Shown here: piece by piece, positions 55,616 to 63,547 of the stretch
Layout of the letters: each line of letters starts with the position of its first letter
Numbering within the stretch: the stretch's first letter is position 1
Source: Flectobacillus longus
Lineage (GTDB): Bacteria > Bacteroidota > Bacteroidia > Cytophagales > Spirosomataceae
Assembly (NCBI RefSeq): GCF_030056705.1
Contig: NZ_JASHIC010000007.1
Span: forward strand, 162,183-226,182
Direction: 5' to 3'
Length of the DNA: 64,000 nucleotides
Translations under genes and position numbers: made by a program
Notes under the pieces: model-generated
Databases searched by the model: none
What the model was told of the DNA's origin: nothing
Seen by the model: only the letters and a program-made list of their open reading frames with translations

Positions 55616-55670
55616 AAAGTTCCGTAGGTGCGACAGACTATCTTGAAGTCTATCGCACCTACGAAACTTT
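55616..55670. repeat. REP-like hairpin, GTAGGTGCGACAG family
   Basis: Arms at 55616-55639 and 55647-55670 are 24 bases with two mismatches and a 7-base loop. The core GTAGGTGCGACAG is the same as in the nested palindrome at 3150-3318. It lies between two convergent genes and could act as a terminator for both. Confidence 0.8.
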
Positions 55671-55681
55671 CATTAACCTAC

Positions 55682-56572
55682 CTATCCTTTCAAGCGAAAC
55701 TCCACTGGAGTAAGTCCTACCTCTTTTTTGAATAATCTGGAAAAATAAGGAGGGTTTTCAAAACCTAGCTGATAGGCTGTTTCGGCAATGGTTTTGTCTG
55801 TACCTAGTAAAAGGTTTTTGGCTTCATCAATCAAGAAAATATGGATATGTTCTAGAGCCGTTTTTCCTGTTTCTTGCTTTAATAAATCACTCAAATAACG
55901 AGCAGAAGTATGAAGTTCAGTGGCAATGGCATGAACAGAAGGTAAACCAAATTGTTGTATTTTACCACTTTCAAAATACATTCTTAATATTTTCTGAAAC
56001 CTCGAAACTGTTCCTCCCGACAACTGAGTACGATTGATAAATTGCCTTTTGTAAAAACGCTGTGCATATTTAAGAATCGAGTCAAGATGTGCCAAGATAA
56101 TATCCTTGCTAAATTCATCTTGGTTGTTTCGATATTCAACGCCAATTTTTTCATACAATTCCCACATAATCAACTCCTCACTTGGCGAAAGGTGTAAAGC
56201 CTCGTTGATTTCATAATCGAAATAGCCATATTTTTTGATTTCATCGTGCATAGGATGCCCCAACAAATAATCTTCATGGACATAAATCACAAAGGCTTTT
56301 TCGGAAAGTTCAACATTATTGATTTCTAAAACCTGTCGTGGCTTCACAAAAGACATAGACCCATTATCGTGGTCATATTTGGTTTTGCCATACAAAAAAG
56401 TACCCGATTTGATTTTTTTGAGCGCTATCATGTAAAAATCAGCCGTAAACTTACTATTGCCCCATGAGCATGTCGAAAGCTCCTGGCAAGTCAGCAAGCT
56501 TATCATAGGATGCTCAGGAAGCGGATAACCACTACGCTCATGCAACTCGGTGATAGTTTTGTAATGTTCCAT
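55682..56572 (-). CDS. AraC-family transcriptional regulator
   Basis: A 296-aa regulator. An N-terminal ligand-binding/cupin-like domain of about 180 residues precedes the double helix-turn-helix: LPSVHAIATELHTSARYLSD near residue 212 and IAETAYQLGFENPPYFSRLF near 263 with the conserved GLTPVEFR end. It lies 94 bases downstream of the QOR gene on the same strand and is a plausible regulator of the QOR and SDR genes. This is a guess from order only. Confidence 0.88.
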   Translation of the reverse strand: MEHYKTITELHERSGYPLPEHPMISLLTCQELSTCSWGNSKFTADFYMIALKKIKSGTFLYGKTKYDHDNGSMSFVKPRQVLEINNVELSEKAFVIYVHEDYLLGHPMHDEIKKYGYFDYEINEALHLSPSEELIMWELYEKIGVEYRNNQDEFSKDIILAHLDSILKYAQRFYKRQFINRTQLSGGTVSRFQKILRMYFESGKIQQFGLPSVHAIATELHTSARYLSDLLKQETGKTALEHIHIFLIDEAKNLLLGTDKTIAETAYQLGFENPPYFSRLFKKEVGLTPVEFRLKG

Positions 56573-56666
56573 AATGTTTTGACTTTACCAAGAAATATAT
56601 CTTGTAAAATATTGATAATGAGACCAAGTCTTGAATTAGTGGATTAAAGTATTCCACAATGCCGCA

Positions 56667-57680
56667 CTAATATTTAACCACCAATTTCCCGATAGTAGTT
56701 CCCGACTCTAATTGGGCATGTGCATTTTTGAAGGTTTCAGCACTTAGCCCTGTAAGAGTACTATTATGAGTCGAAATCAAGGTTCCCTCCTCTAACAAAG
56801 CGGAAACTCTATTCAAAATATGATGTTGTTCGATCATATCTTCGGTCTGGAAAGTTGAGCGAGTGTACATAAACTCCCAAGAAAAAGTCACGCTTTTACT
56901 TTTCAATTTGTTCAACAAAATGGGCGTACCACTTCCTGTAATGGAATTGATATGTCCTTGAGGTTTAATGAGTTCGACAACGGCATCCCAATAACCATTG
57001 ATATCTACAGCATCATAAATAAAATCAACAAAATGAAAACCTGCTTGACGCACCTCATTGACCAAATCTTTGTGATTTACAACCACATCGGCACCCATTT
57101 TTTTACACCATTCTATCGTTTCAGGTCGCGAGGCCGTAGCAATTACGGTTAGACCTAATATTTTTTTTGCAAGCTGAATTGCAATAGAACCAACACCTCC
57201 AGCCCCCCCAATAATCAAAAGAGTTTTACCCTTATCTTTTTCTGAGCTTAAACGCATACGGTCAAACAAGGTTTCCCAAGACGTAAGAGCAGTCAATGGT
57301 ATGGCAGCCGAAGCTTCAATAGAAAGAGACGTAGGTTTCTTGCCAACAATTCTTTCATCAACTAACTGATATTCAGCATTACTTCCAGCACGAGTGATAT
57401 CTCCTGCATAATAAACCTCGTCTCCCACATTGAATAAAGATACCTCCTCACCTACAGCTTTGACGATACCGACAGCATCCCAACCGATAATTTTGGGATT
57501 CTCTAAAACAGTGTCTTTTACTGCATTTTGACGGATTTTAGTATCTACAGGATTTACAGATACTGCTTGAATTTTCACCAACAGGTCTCGTCCTGACGGA
57601 TTAGGTGTTGGCGTTTCAAACTCAATAAAACTTTCTTGAGACGATATAGGCAATGAGGTTTTGAATCCGATGGCTTTCAT
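56667..57680 (-). CDS. Zinc-type alcohol dehydrogenase-like quinone oxidoreductase
   Basis: A 337-aa MDR-superfamily NADPH oxidoreductase. The N-terminal catalytic domain (VNPVDTKIRQNAVKD) lacks the zinc-binding Cys set. The Rossmann motif LIIGGAGGVGSIAIQLAKKI lies near residue 160, with AGGVGS at its centre. This matches the zinc-independent QOR/zeta-crystallin group. It would reduce quinones or enals, for instance under electrophile stress, by family analogy. Confidence 0.9.
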   Translation of the reverse strand: MKAIGFKTSLPISSQESFIEFETPTPNPSGRDLLVKIQAVSVNPVDTKIRQNAVKDTVLENPKIIGWDAVGIVKAVGEEVSLFNVGDEVYYAGDITRAGSNAEYQLVDERIVGKKPTSLSIEASAAIPLTALTSWETLFDRMRLSSEKDKGKTLLIIGGAGGVGSIAIQLAKKILGLTVIATASRPETIEWCKKMGADVVVNHKDLVNEVRQAGFHFVDFIYDAVDINGYWDAVVELIKPQGHINSITGSGTPILLNKLKSKSVTFSWEFMYTRSTFQTEDMIEQHHILNRVSALLEEGTLISTHNSTLTGLSAETFKNAHAQLESGTTIGKLVVKY

Positions 57681-57785
57681 TTTTGATGATTTTTATAAAA
57701 AATTAGAGAAAATAAGAATCGCTATAAACATTGAAACGCTGGTAAAATTAACTATAAGCTATTTAAACTTGGTACTCTTAAGGTA

Positions 57786-57950
57786 GCGGGTAAAATCAAA
57801 ATAATTTTACCCGCTATAAGCTCTAGGTTTTATACCGTAGGCTAAAAGTTAAAAAGTATTTTTCATAAAATAATAGAAGCTTTGTGCTTGCCTAATGCCT
57901 ACTGCATACAGCCTATTGCGAAATATTGCAATTTTATTCAGCACTAATAC
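57786..57950. repeat. Dispersed intergenic repeat, copy 2
   Basis: This sequence matches copy 1 at 3391-3525 in several ordered blocks (AATTTTACCCGCT, TAGGCTAAAAGT, TCATAAAATAA, TTGCCTAATGC). It opens with a hairpin AGCGGGTAAAAT/AATTTTACCCGCT. As with copy 1, it lies directly downstream of a minus-strand gene's stop codon. Confidence 0.6.
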
Positions 57951-58769
57951 TTAATGTCCATGTGCTTTGGCACTAATTTCTTTATTTTCTTCCCAAGAAG
58001 CAAGTCGCTGTTCGTACACAGATTTTACAATTGGATAGCCCACTTTTCCTAAAATCAATCTTAAAGGAGGTTCAGGCGAAGCAATCAAATTGAGTACAGG
58101 CTCAACAGTCGCTTCAGGCTTACCATAACTATCGGGAGTACTGCCATTTCTGAAAGCCGTTTTTAAGGCGTCATAAGCTGGGATTTCCTGTGTTTGTGCG
58201 GCAGAAGCTCCTGCCCAATCAGTAGAAAAACCATTAGGCTCAATCAAGGTAACATGAATTCCAAAGGCTTTTACTTCTGTAGCTAACGTTTCGCTTAAGC
58301 CTTCAACCGCAAATTTTGATGCATTATACAAACCAAGCGTTGGTAAAGTGAATAAGCCTAAAACACTCGAAACCTGAATAATATGTCCCGACTGTTGGGC
58401 ACGCATATAAGGCAATACCGCCTGAGTAACCCATAATAGTCCAAAGAAGTTTACCTCCATTTGTTGGCGAGCTTCAGCTTCAGTCGTTTCTTCGACAGCC
58501 CCAAAAAGACCATATCCCGCATTGTTGATAAGGACGTCGATACGACCAAAATGTTCGTTTGCTTTTGCAACTGTATCCAATACCTGTTCACGATTGGTGA
58601 CATCTAAAGGCAAAGGTAAAATTTGCGAACCGAAAGACTCCACCAAGTCATTCAAATCATGTGTATTGCGTGCTGTAGCTACTATTTTATGACCTTGTTC
58701 TAAAAGAGCCTTTGCCCAAATTTTCCCGAATCCACGAGAAGCGCCTGTAATAAGAATTACTTTTGACAT
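57951..58769 (-). CDS. Short-chain dehydrogenase/reductase
   Basis: A 272-aa classical SDR. TGASRGFGKIWAKAL (residues 8-22) binds NAD(P). LINNAGYGLFG stabilises the fold. The catalytic Ser is in HIIQVSSVLG and the Tyr-Lys pair in YNASKFAVEGLSE. The substrate is unknown. It lies upstream of the QOR gene on the minus strand but is separated from it by a repeat-containing gap. Confidence 0.92.
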   Translation of the reverse strand: MSKVILITGASRGFGKIWAKALLEQGHKIVATARNTHDLNDLVESFGSQILPLPLDVTNREQVLDTVAKANEHFGRIDVLINNAGYGLFGAVEETTEAEARQQMEVNFFGLLWVTQAVLPYMRAQQSGHIIQVSSVLGLFTLPTLGLYNASKFAVEGLSETLATEVKAFGIHVTLIEPNGFSTDWAGASAAQTQEIPAYDALKTAFRNGSTPDSYGKPEATVEPVLNLIASPEPPLRLILGKVGYPIVKSVYEQRLASWEENKEISAKAHGH

Positions 58770-58950
58770 AAGAATAATTGTTTAGTTTGATAGGACAAAA
58801 TTACAAGGTGAAGTTGTGCTAAGGCTTATACAGAATTCCGAAGATATGATACATTTTTACGTAGCATCATAATCAGAAGTAGAACATTATGCAACAGGAC
58901 GCTTGCCTACTCAGGAGATATTATTTTCGTCCAAAATAAATCCCAATGAT

Positions 58951-60315
58951 ATGACATTCCTAAAAAACACGATTGCATTCTTGATGATATTCCTTTTTTG
59001 TAGTTTCAAAAAAAACAATCCAATTACCTTTACGACTACAACTATCAAAGCTCCTTTTGGTACAGTCAAGGTAACGGCTCCTAATTTTAGTAAATCTCCC
59101 AAATTATCAATTATCGATTTTGGTGCAGAAAAAGGAAATCAAGAAAAAACAACTCTAGCTATCTCAAAAGCCATCACAAAAGCAAATAAATTAGGAGGAG
59201 GCACGGTTATGGTACCCGCAGGAGAATGGCTGACAGGCAAAATTCATTTGAAGAGCAATGTCAATTTACATCTAGAAAAAGGGGCAACACTTTTATTTTC
59301 GGGTAATCCAACAGACTATTTACCAGCAGTACACAGCACTTGGGAAGGCATGGAATGTTATAACTATTCGCCCCTAATTTATGCCTATCAGTGCAAAAAC
59401 GTAGCAATTACAGGAGAAGGGGAAGTAAAAGCACAAATGGGTACATGGAAAATTTGGTTTGCCCGACCAAAGCCACACATGGAAAGCATCAAGCGTTTGT
59501 ATCTACAAGGAATCAGTTATACACCTGTTATTCAGCGCCAAATGGTAAACGACACCGCACATTTACGCCCACAATTTATACAATTTAATCGTTGCGAGAA
59601 TGTATTACTCGAAGGCATTTCGATTCAGAATAGCCCCTTTTGGACCATACATCCATATCTGTGTAAAAACGTAAGTATTCGTAAAGTAAATGTGTATGCC
59701 CATGGACACAATAACGATGGCGTAGACCCCGAAATGAGTCAAAATGTATTGATAGAAAACTGTGTTTTTGATCAAGGCGATGATGCCATTGCTATCAAAT
59801 CTGGACGAAATCCAGAAGGATGGAGATTAAAAACACCCTCAAAGAATATCATTATTAGAAATTGTTTAGTCAAAAATGGACATCAACTAGTAGCCATAGG
59901 AAGTGAATTATCGGGAGGCATCGAGAATGTTTGGATACAAAACTGCGAAGTAGTAGACGGTGCGAAGCTCTTTCATTTGTTATTTATCAAGACCAATGAA
60001 AGAATGGGCGGATATGTCGATAACATTTATGTAGAAAATATAAAATCAGGGAAAATCGACCAAGGTATTTTAGGAATTGAAACAGATATACTATACCAAT
60101 GGCGGAATCTCGTACAGACTTTTGAAAAAAGGCTTACTCCTATCAAAAATGTATTTTTGGATAACGTACAAGCAACAGAGGTTAAATTTATTTCGAGAAT
60201 CCTAGGGCAAAAAGAATTACCAATAGAAAACGTCCGACTCAAATCGGTAAAAGCCATCAAAGTAATCGACCAAGCCTCAATTCATGAAAATGTAACAAAT
60301 TTCAAATCCGAATAA
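58951..60315 (+). CDS. Secreted polygalacturonase-like enzyme, GH28 family
   Basis: A 454-aa enzyme if begun at MTFLKNTIAFLMIFLFCSF (signal peptide); the frame extends 16 codons upstream to a TTG. The beta-helix carries GH28 motifs: HNNDGVDPEMS near residue 257 (Asp), DQGDDAIAIKSG near 276 (DD pair), GHQLVAIGSELSGG near 310 (GH), and FIKTNERMGG near 350, which replaces the usual RIKT. It should hydrolyse galacturonan or rhamnogalacturonan and fits with the GH78 and GH88/105 genes. Confidence 0.9.
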   Translation: MTFLKNTIAFLMIFLFCSFKKNNPITFTTTTIKAPFGTVKVTAPNFSKSPKLSIIDFGAEKGNQEKTTLAISKAITKANKLGGGTVMVPAGEWLTGKIHLKSNVNLHLEKGATLLFSGNPTDYLPAVHSTWEGMECYNYSPLIYAYQCKNVAITGEGEVKAQMGTWKIWFARPKPHMESIKRLYLQGISYTPVIQRQMVNDTAHLRPQFIQFNRCENVLLEGISIQNSPFWTIHPYLCKNVSIRKVNVYAHGHNNDGVDPEMSQNVLIENCVFDQGDDAIAIKSGRNPEGWRLKTPSKNIIIRNCLVKNGHQLVAIGSELSGGIENVWIQNCEVVDGAKLFHLLFIKTNERMGGYVDNIYVENIKSGKIDQGILGIETDILYQWRNLVQTFEKRLTPIKNVFLDNVQATEVKFISRILGQKELPIENVRLKSVKAIKVIDQASIHENVTNFKSE

Positions 60316-60321
60316 AGCATC

Positions 60322-60371
60322 AAATCCCCGCAAACGACCAGAGAAAATGAAATCTGCGGGGATTTTTTTCC
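60322..60371 (+). terminator. Terminator of the GH28 gene
   Basis: AAATCCCCGCA and TGCGGGGATTT (60322-60332, 60355-60365) are perfect 11-base complements followed by a T-run, 7 bases after the stop codon. Confidence 0.85.
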
Positions 60372-60395
60372 ATTCTGAAGAGGTACAATTAAAGG
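60366..60395. repeat. Decayed CRISPR repeat at the leader-distal end
   Basis: Thirty bases ending in GGTACAATTAAAGG match the array repeat at 22 of 30 positions, with 13 of 14 identical in the last part. The first bases overlap a T-run. A 37-base gap separates it from the first clear repeat, within the spacer-length range of this array. Confidence 0.6.
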
Positions 60396-60432
60396 ATAAC
60401 TTTTATGCAAGCTACGAAAGGTTATTTGCCTC

Positions 60433-60866
60433 GTTTCAATTGCTACATGGCACGATTAAAGGGGGCTGAAATGGGACAACAACTCACCGTCGCCATGTTC
60501 AGGGTTTCAATTCCTACATGGTACGATTAAAGGTACATATACACAGGTTTTTCCGCTTCAAATATTTCTGTTTCAATTCCTACATGGTACGATTAAAGGT
60601 TGTAAAGCTCTGTTTCTGCTGCTGAAATATAGGTGTTATTTCAATTCCTACATGGTACGATTAAAGGTAGCATCGAGACTGGAGCCGTCTACTTTAATTT
60701 TGTTTTATTTCAATTCCTACATGGTACGATTAAAGGCTGAGATGGAAAAGACCAATCAGTTAAAAGTTGCGTTTCAATTCCTACATGGTACGATTAAAGG
60801 CTAAAACTCAAAAGTCTATCACTATTACTACATCAAGTTTCAATTCCTACATGGTACGATTAAAGG
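60433..60866 (-). CRISPR. CRISPR array, 7 repeats of 30 bp, 6 spacers
   Basis: Repeats of GTTTCAATTCCTACATGGTA + CGATTAAAGG start at 60433, 60504, 60570, 60638, 60707, 60771 and 60837. The first has two changes (TTGCTAC, GGCACG), and those at 60638 and 60707 have A for the first G. Spacers are 41, 36, 38, 39, 34 and 36 bases. Read on the minus strand, the repeat ends ATTGAAAC, the usual crRNA 5' handle of class 1 systems, so transcription runs leftward from the cas side. The left end is decayed, which supports this polarity. The size and Cas4-Cas1-Cas2 set suggest type I-B. Confidence 0.95.
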
Positions 60867-60924
60867 CCGTTGAAAAAGTGACCTTGGTTTGATAAAATAA
60901 CACTTTTTTCATCGAAAAAACTAG
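60867..60924 (-). promoter_or_regulatory. Probable CRISPR leader
   Basis: This AT-rich stretch lies between the first leader-side repeat and the terminator after cas2. No exact promoter consensus was identified in it. Confidence 0.5.
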
Positions 60925-60973
60925 AAAAAAATCGTCGATGTGTAATGATAAGATTTACCCCGTACATCGACGA
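60925..60973 (-). terminator. Terminator of the cas operon
   Basis: TCGTCGATGT (60932-60941) and ACATCGACGA (60964-60973) are perfect 10-base complements. On the minus strand a run of seven T follows. It separates cas2 transcription from the array leader. Confidence 0.75.
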
Positions 60974-61082
60974 CTATTGATTATCAGAAACTTAACTCAA
61001 AAACCTATCTCTTTGATTGATAAAATTTCAGTATTTCAATGAACTTTTGTTAGGCTCGACGACTTGCGTATATCATTATACG

Positions 61083-61346
61083 TCATAAAAAATTATCCGT
61101 ACTCATACGCTCTACTCCTATTATTTGCTTGTCAAGCCAACGCTCATTCCTGCTCTTAAAGATAATCAAACTATCTTCATTTTCATTCATGATTTTTCGT
61201 GCACCTATCTCTAACTCCTTCAACTTTACCTCCGTAATTTCTCCCTCAAATACCGAATTTTGAATCCAGTTTAAATACTTTCGGCAATGTTTCATCATTT
61301 TGCTTACTCGCTTTTCTCCCATATCATACACCAAAATTACATACAT
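61083..61346 (-). CDS. cas2: CRISPR-associated endoribonuclease/integration protein Cas2
   Basis: An 87-aa protein if begun at MYVILVYDMGEKRVSKMMKH; the frame opens 11 codons upstream. The ferredoxin-like fold with VILVYDM at the first strand, CRKYLNWIQNSVFEGE and a late DSLIIFKS strand is typical. Cas2 forms the integration complex with Cas1. It starts 65 bases after the cas1 stop and lies closest to the array. Confidence 0.9.
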   Translation of the reverse strand: MYVILVYDMGEKRVSKMMKHCRKYLNWIQNSVFEGEITEVKLKELEIGARKIMNENEDSLIIFKSRNERWLDKQIIGVERMSTDNFL

Positions 61347-61411
61347 ATAAAAGATGGTTAAATTCATAATTATATTCACTCAATCTCTCATTCACAACTC
61401 ACTAATTGATA

Positions 61412-62416
61412 TTACCACATCATTTTAAAAGGTTTGTAAGTCTCTATTCCCAAAATATGTTTGCTGAGTTTATAACATTCCAATTTTACTAGGTGCTTGT
61501 AACTGACGTTACGTCCTAATGTTCGATGTTTGAAGGTCTCTTTTAATCGTTCGTCGAATGCCTGAACAAATACCTTCTTGGCACTGTCTTTCAATACACA
61601 TCTGTTGGTATCCTGCCGAAAATCGTTTGCTTGAATTTGCTTTTTGTTCAAAACACTAAAAATTGTCCTATCTACCAACAAGGGTTTGAATATTTCCGAA
61701 ATATCCAATGCCAAAGAATAGCGTCGAACACCTGGCTCATGCAAAAAACTGATCGTAGGGTTCAATTGAGTATGATAAATTTGATCCAAACACATCGTAT
61801 AACACATCATATTTCCAAATGAAATCAAGGCATTTACTTCGTTTTTGGGAGGTTTCTTACTACGATTCCCCATCTCAAAATCATTGATTATCGTATCAAA
61901 AGCATCATAATACGCCTGACGAATATTGCCTTCTATACCCATTAATTCATCAACCTTTTTGGCAGTTTCAATCAAAGAAACGTAATTTTCTATACGTTCC
62001 AATGAACTGGCAAGATCTTTACCCCTACTCTGGTAATATTTTAAGTTACGACTCATATTAAACGCCGCTCCATTAATCAAAGTTTGAGCAATAACCATTC
62101 GTTTTTTATCCGAAATATAGTGTTTGGTTTGCTCTACCTGCATTTTTCCTGCCAACAGATAATCTTTAGACATAAACGAGCCAGTGTAGTGCTCATAATA
62201 GTCAAAAAAATGTACCGATATATGGTTTTTACCCATAAAATTAAACAAAGCGCTATTGGCATCCAAACTTCCAAAACAGTATAAATTATCTACCGATTCA
62301 ACAGGTATTGGGCGAACTTGACCTTCATTGCCATGCTCATCTATAGGTGTAAAGTATAGCGTATTATCCTTACGACTCATACGTCCAGGATTGAATAGGT
62401 AATAGGATTTTTTCAT
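61412..62416 (-). CDS. cas1: CRISPR-associated integrase Cas1 (type I-B-like)
   Basis: A 334-aa metal-dependent integrase that inserts spacers. The N-terminal beta-domain reads KKSYYLFNPGRMSRKDNTLY. The catalytic region has Glu in KNEVNALISFG near residue 195, His in SFLHEPGVRRYSLALD near 226, and Asp in LALDISEIFKP near 238. Length and motifs fit the Cas1b group of type I-B. Preceded by cas4 with a 37-base gap. Confidence 0.95.
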   Translation of the reverse strand: MKKSYYLFNPGRMSRKDNTLYFTPIDEHGNEGQVRPIPVESVDNLYCFGSLDANSALFNFMGKNHISVHFFDYYEHYTGSFMSKDYLLAGKMQVEQTKHYISDKKRMVIAQTLINGAAFNMSRNLKYYQSRGKDLASSLERIENYVSLIETAKKVDELMGIEGNIRQAYYDAFDTIINDFEMGNRSKKPPKNEVNALISFGNMMCYTMCLDQIYHTQLNPTISFLHEPGVRRYSLALDISEIFKPLLVDRTIFSVLNKKQIQANDFRQDTNRCVLKDSAKKVFVQAFDERLKETFKHRTLGRNVSYKHLVKLECYKLSKHILGIETYKPFKMMW

Positions 62417-62453
62417 GTTGTCAAAAGGTTCATATTATGGTGTCCAAACAAGG

Positions 62454-62993
62454 TTATTCTTCTATTTCACCAGACCAACAAAAATCAAAATAGCTACATG
62501 AACGGCATTTGGATATAGAAAGTTTGGGTGGACAAACTTCTCGGTGAATAATCTCAGAAACATCTTTTATCCAATTTTCAATCTCCGACATTTCATCATC
62601 AAGCAATTCAACTCGTTCGGTAGTTCGAAGTTTTGGATACTCGATAATGCCATAATGCGCAGGAATACCATTTTTTCTCAATAAAAAGAGGTAAAATTTT
62701 ACCTGTGCCACATGGGCTCTTTCCTTCGCATCTGACTTCTTAGTCTCATGAACAATGCCCTTTTGAGCATCAAAAAAGTCTATCTTTGCCGAAGCTCGAA
62801 TACCACCATCCAACTCTGCCAAAATTTCTAATTCTTGGTTTTTCTCAGCACGCTGTGGATAGCTCTCTTCTCCAATTAGTTTACCTTCATAAACCACATC
62901 AGAAGTATGCTCCATCGTAATACCGTTGGCATGAAGCCAAAGTTTTCGATGACAAAGGTGAAAGTAATTGATAAGTGTGGCATTGATGTTCAT
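62454..62993 (-). CDS. cas4: CRISPR-associated exonuclease Cas4
   Basis: A 179-aa RecB-family nuclease that helps prepare prespacers. A Cys in YFHLCHRKLWLHA near residue 14 and three Cys in SKCRSCSYFDFC near 163-172 are the Fe-S ligands. The nuclease core is SAKIDFFDAQKGIVHETKKS with the ExK motif. The ATG start overlaps the transposase stop as ATGA, so the two are translationally coupled. Confidence 0.93.
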   Translation of the reverse strand: MNINATLINYFHLCHRKLWLHANGITMEHTSDVVYEGKLIGEESYPQRAEKNQELEILAELDGGIRASAKIDFFDAQKGIVHETKKSDAKERAHVAQVKFYLFLLRKNGIPAHYGIIEYPKLRTTERVELLDDEMSEIENWIKDVSEIIHREVCPPKLSISKCRSCSYFDFCWSGEIEE

Positions 62994-63538
62994 GGTAGAA
63001 AGAATTTGTCATCTTCCCAACTTTCAGGGTTGGAATAAATATAGTTAGAGATTTTTTGAAAACTATCAGCATCCTTGATAATATGCTCCCAATAGCGTTC
63101 TTGCCATGCAAAACCCAAAGAAGGAAATAGCTCATTAATATGCTTGGTGCATACTGATTTGAAAGAACGAATTACTACCGGAATACCACTTGCTTTAGGA
63201 GAAATAGATTGATAATACATAGTCTGTTTTTTAACATTATTGACAGCCGTTTCCTTAGGTTCTCTCAGTGTACCAATGTCAATTATCCCATGAATATGAT
63301 TAGGCATTACTATAAATTCACCTAAAGTTACATGAGGAAAATGCTTAGGAATTTGATACCAAAATCCTTGTACCAAGGCTCCTATACTAGATAATTTCAT
63401 TTTTTTATCCTTACATTCTCCAAAGAAATGCTCCCGATTTTTTGTACAAATAGTAACAAAATACATTCCATCTCCATTATAATCCCAAGAAGTTAGCCGT
63501 GTAGATTCTATCCGATATTTGTTTTTGAATAAAGCCAT
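62990..63538 (-). CDS. REP-associated tyrosine transposase (RAYT, Y1 HUH family)
   Basis: A 182-aa transposase-like protein begun at MALFKNKYRIES; an alternative ATG lies 9 bases upstream. The HUH motif is in FIVMPNHIHGIIDI near residue 82. The catalytic Tyr is in FQKISNYIYSNPESWEDD near 167. FAWQERYWEHII is the standard RAYT landmark. It overlaps cas4 by ATGA and would be read in the same transcript as cas4-cas1-cas2. Palindromic repeats lie upstream, as expected for RAYT substrates. Confidence 0.88.
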   Translation of the reverse strand: MALFKNKYRIESTRLTSWDYNGDGMYFVTICTKNREHFFGECKDKKMKLSSIGALVQGFWYQIPKHFPHVTLGEFIVMPNHIHGIIDIGTLREPKETAVNNVKKQTMYYQSISPKASGIPVVIRSFKSVCTKHINELFPSLGFAWQERYWEHIIKDADSFQKISNYIYSNPESWEDDKFFLP

Positions 63539-63547
63539 ATTTTCCAA

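Noticed and set aside
62990..63538. IS200/IS605 insertion sequence with TnpA and TnpB
   Set aside because: The landmarks (AWQERYWEHII, NYIYSNP) are those of the RAYT group, and no TnpB gene or IS200-type ends are visible.
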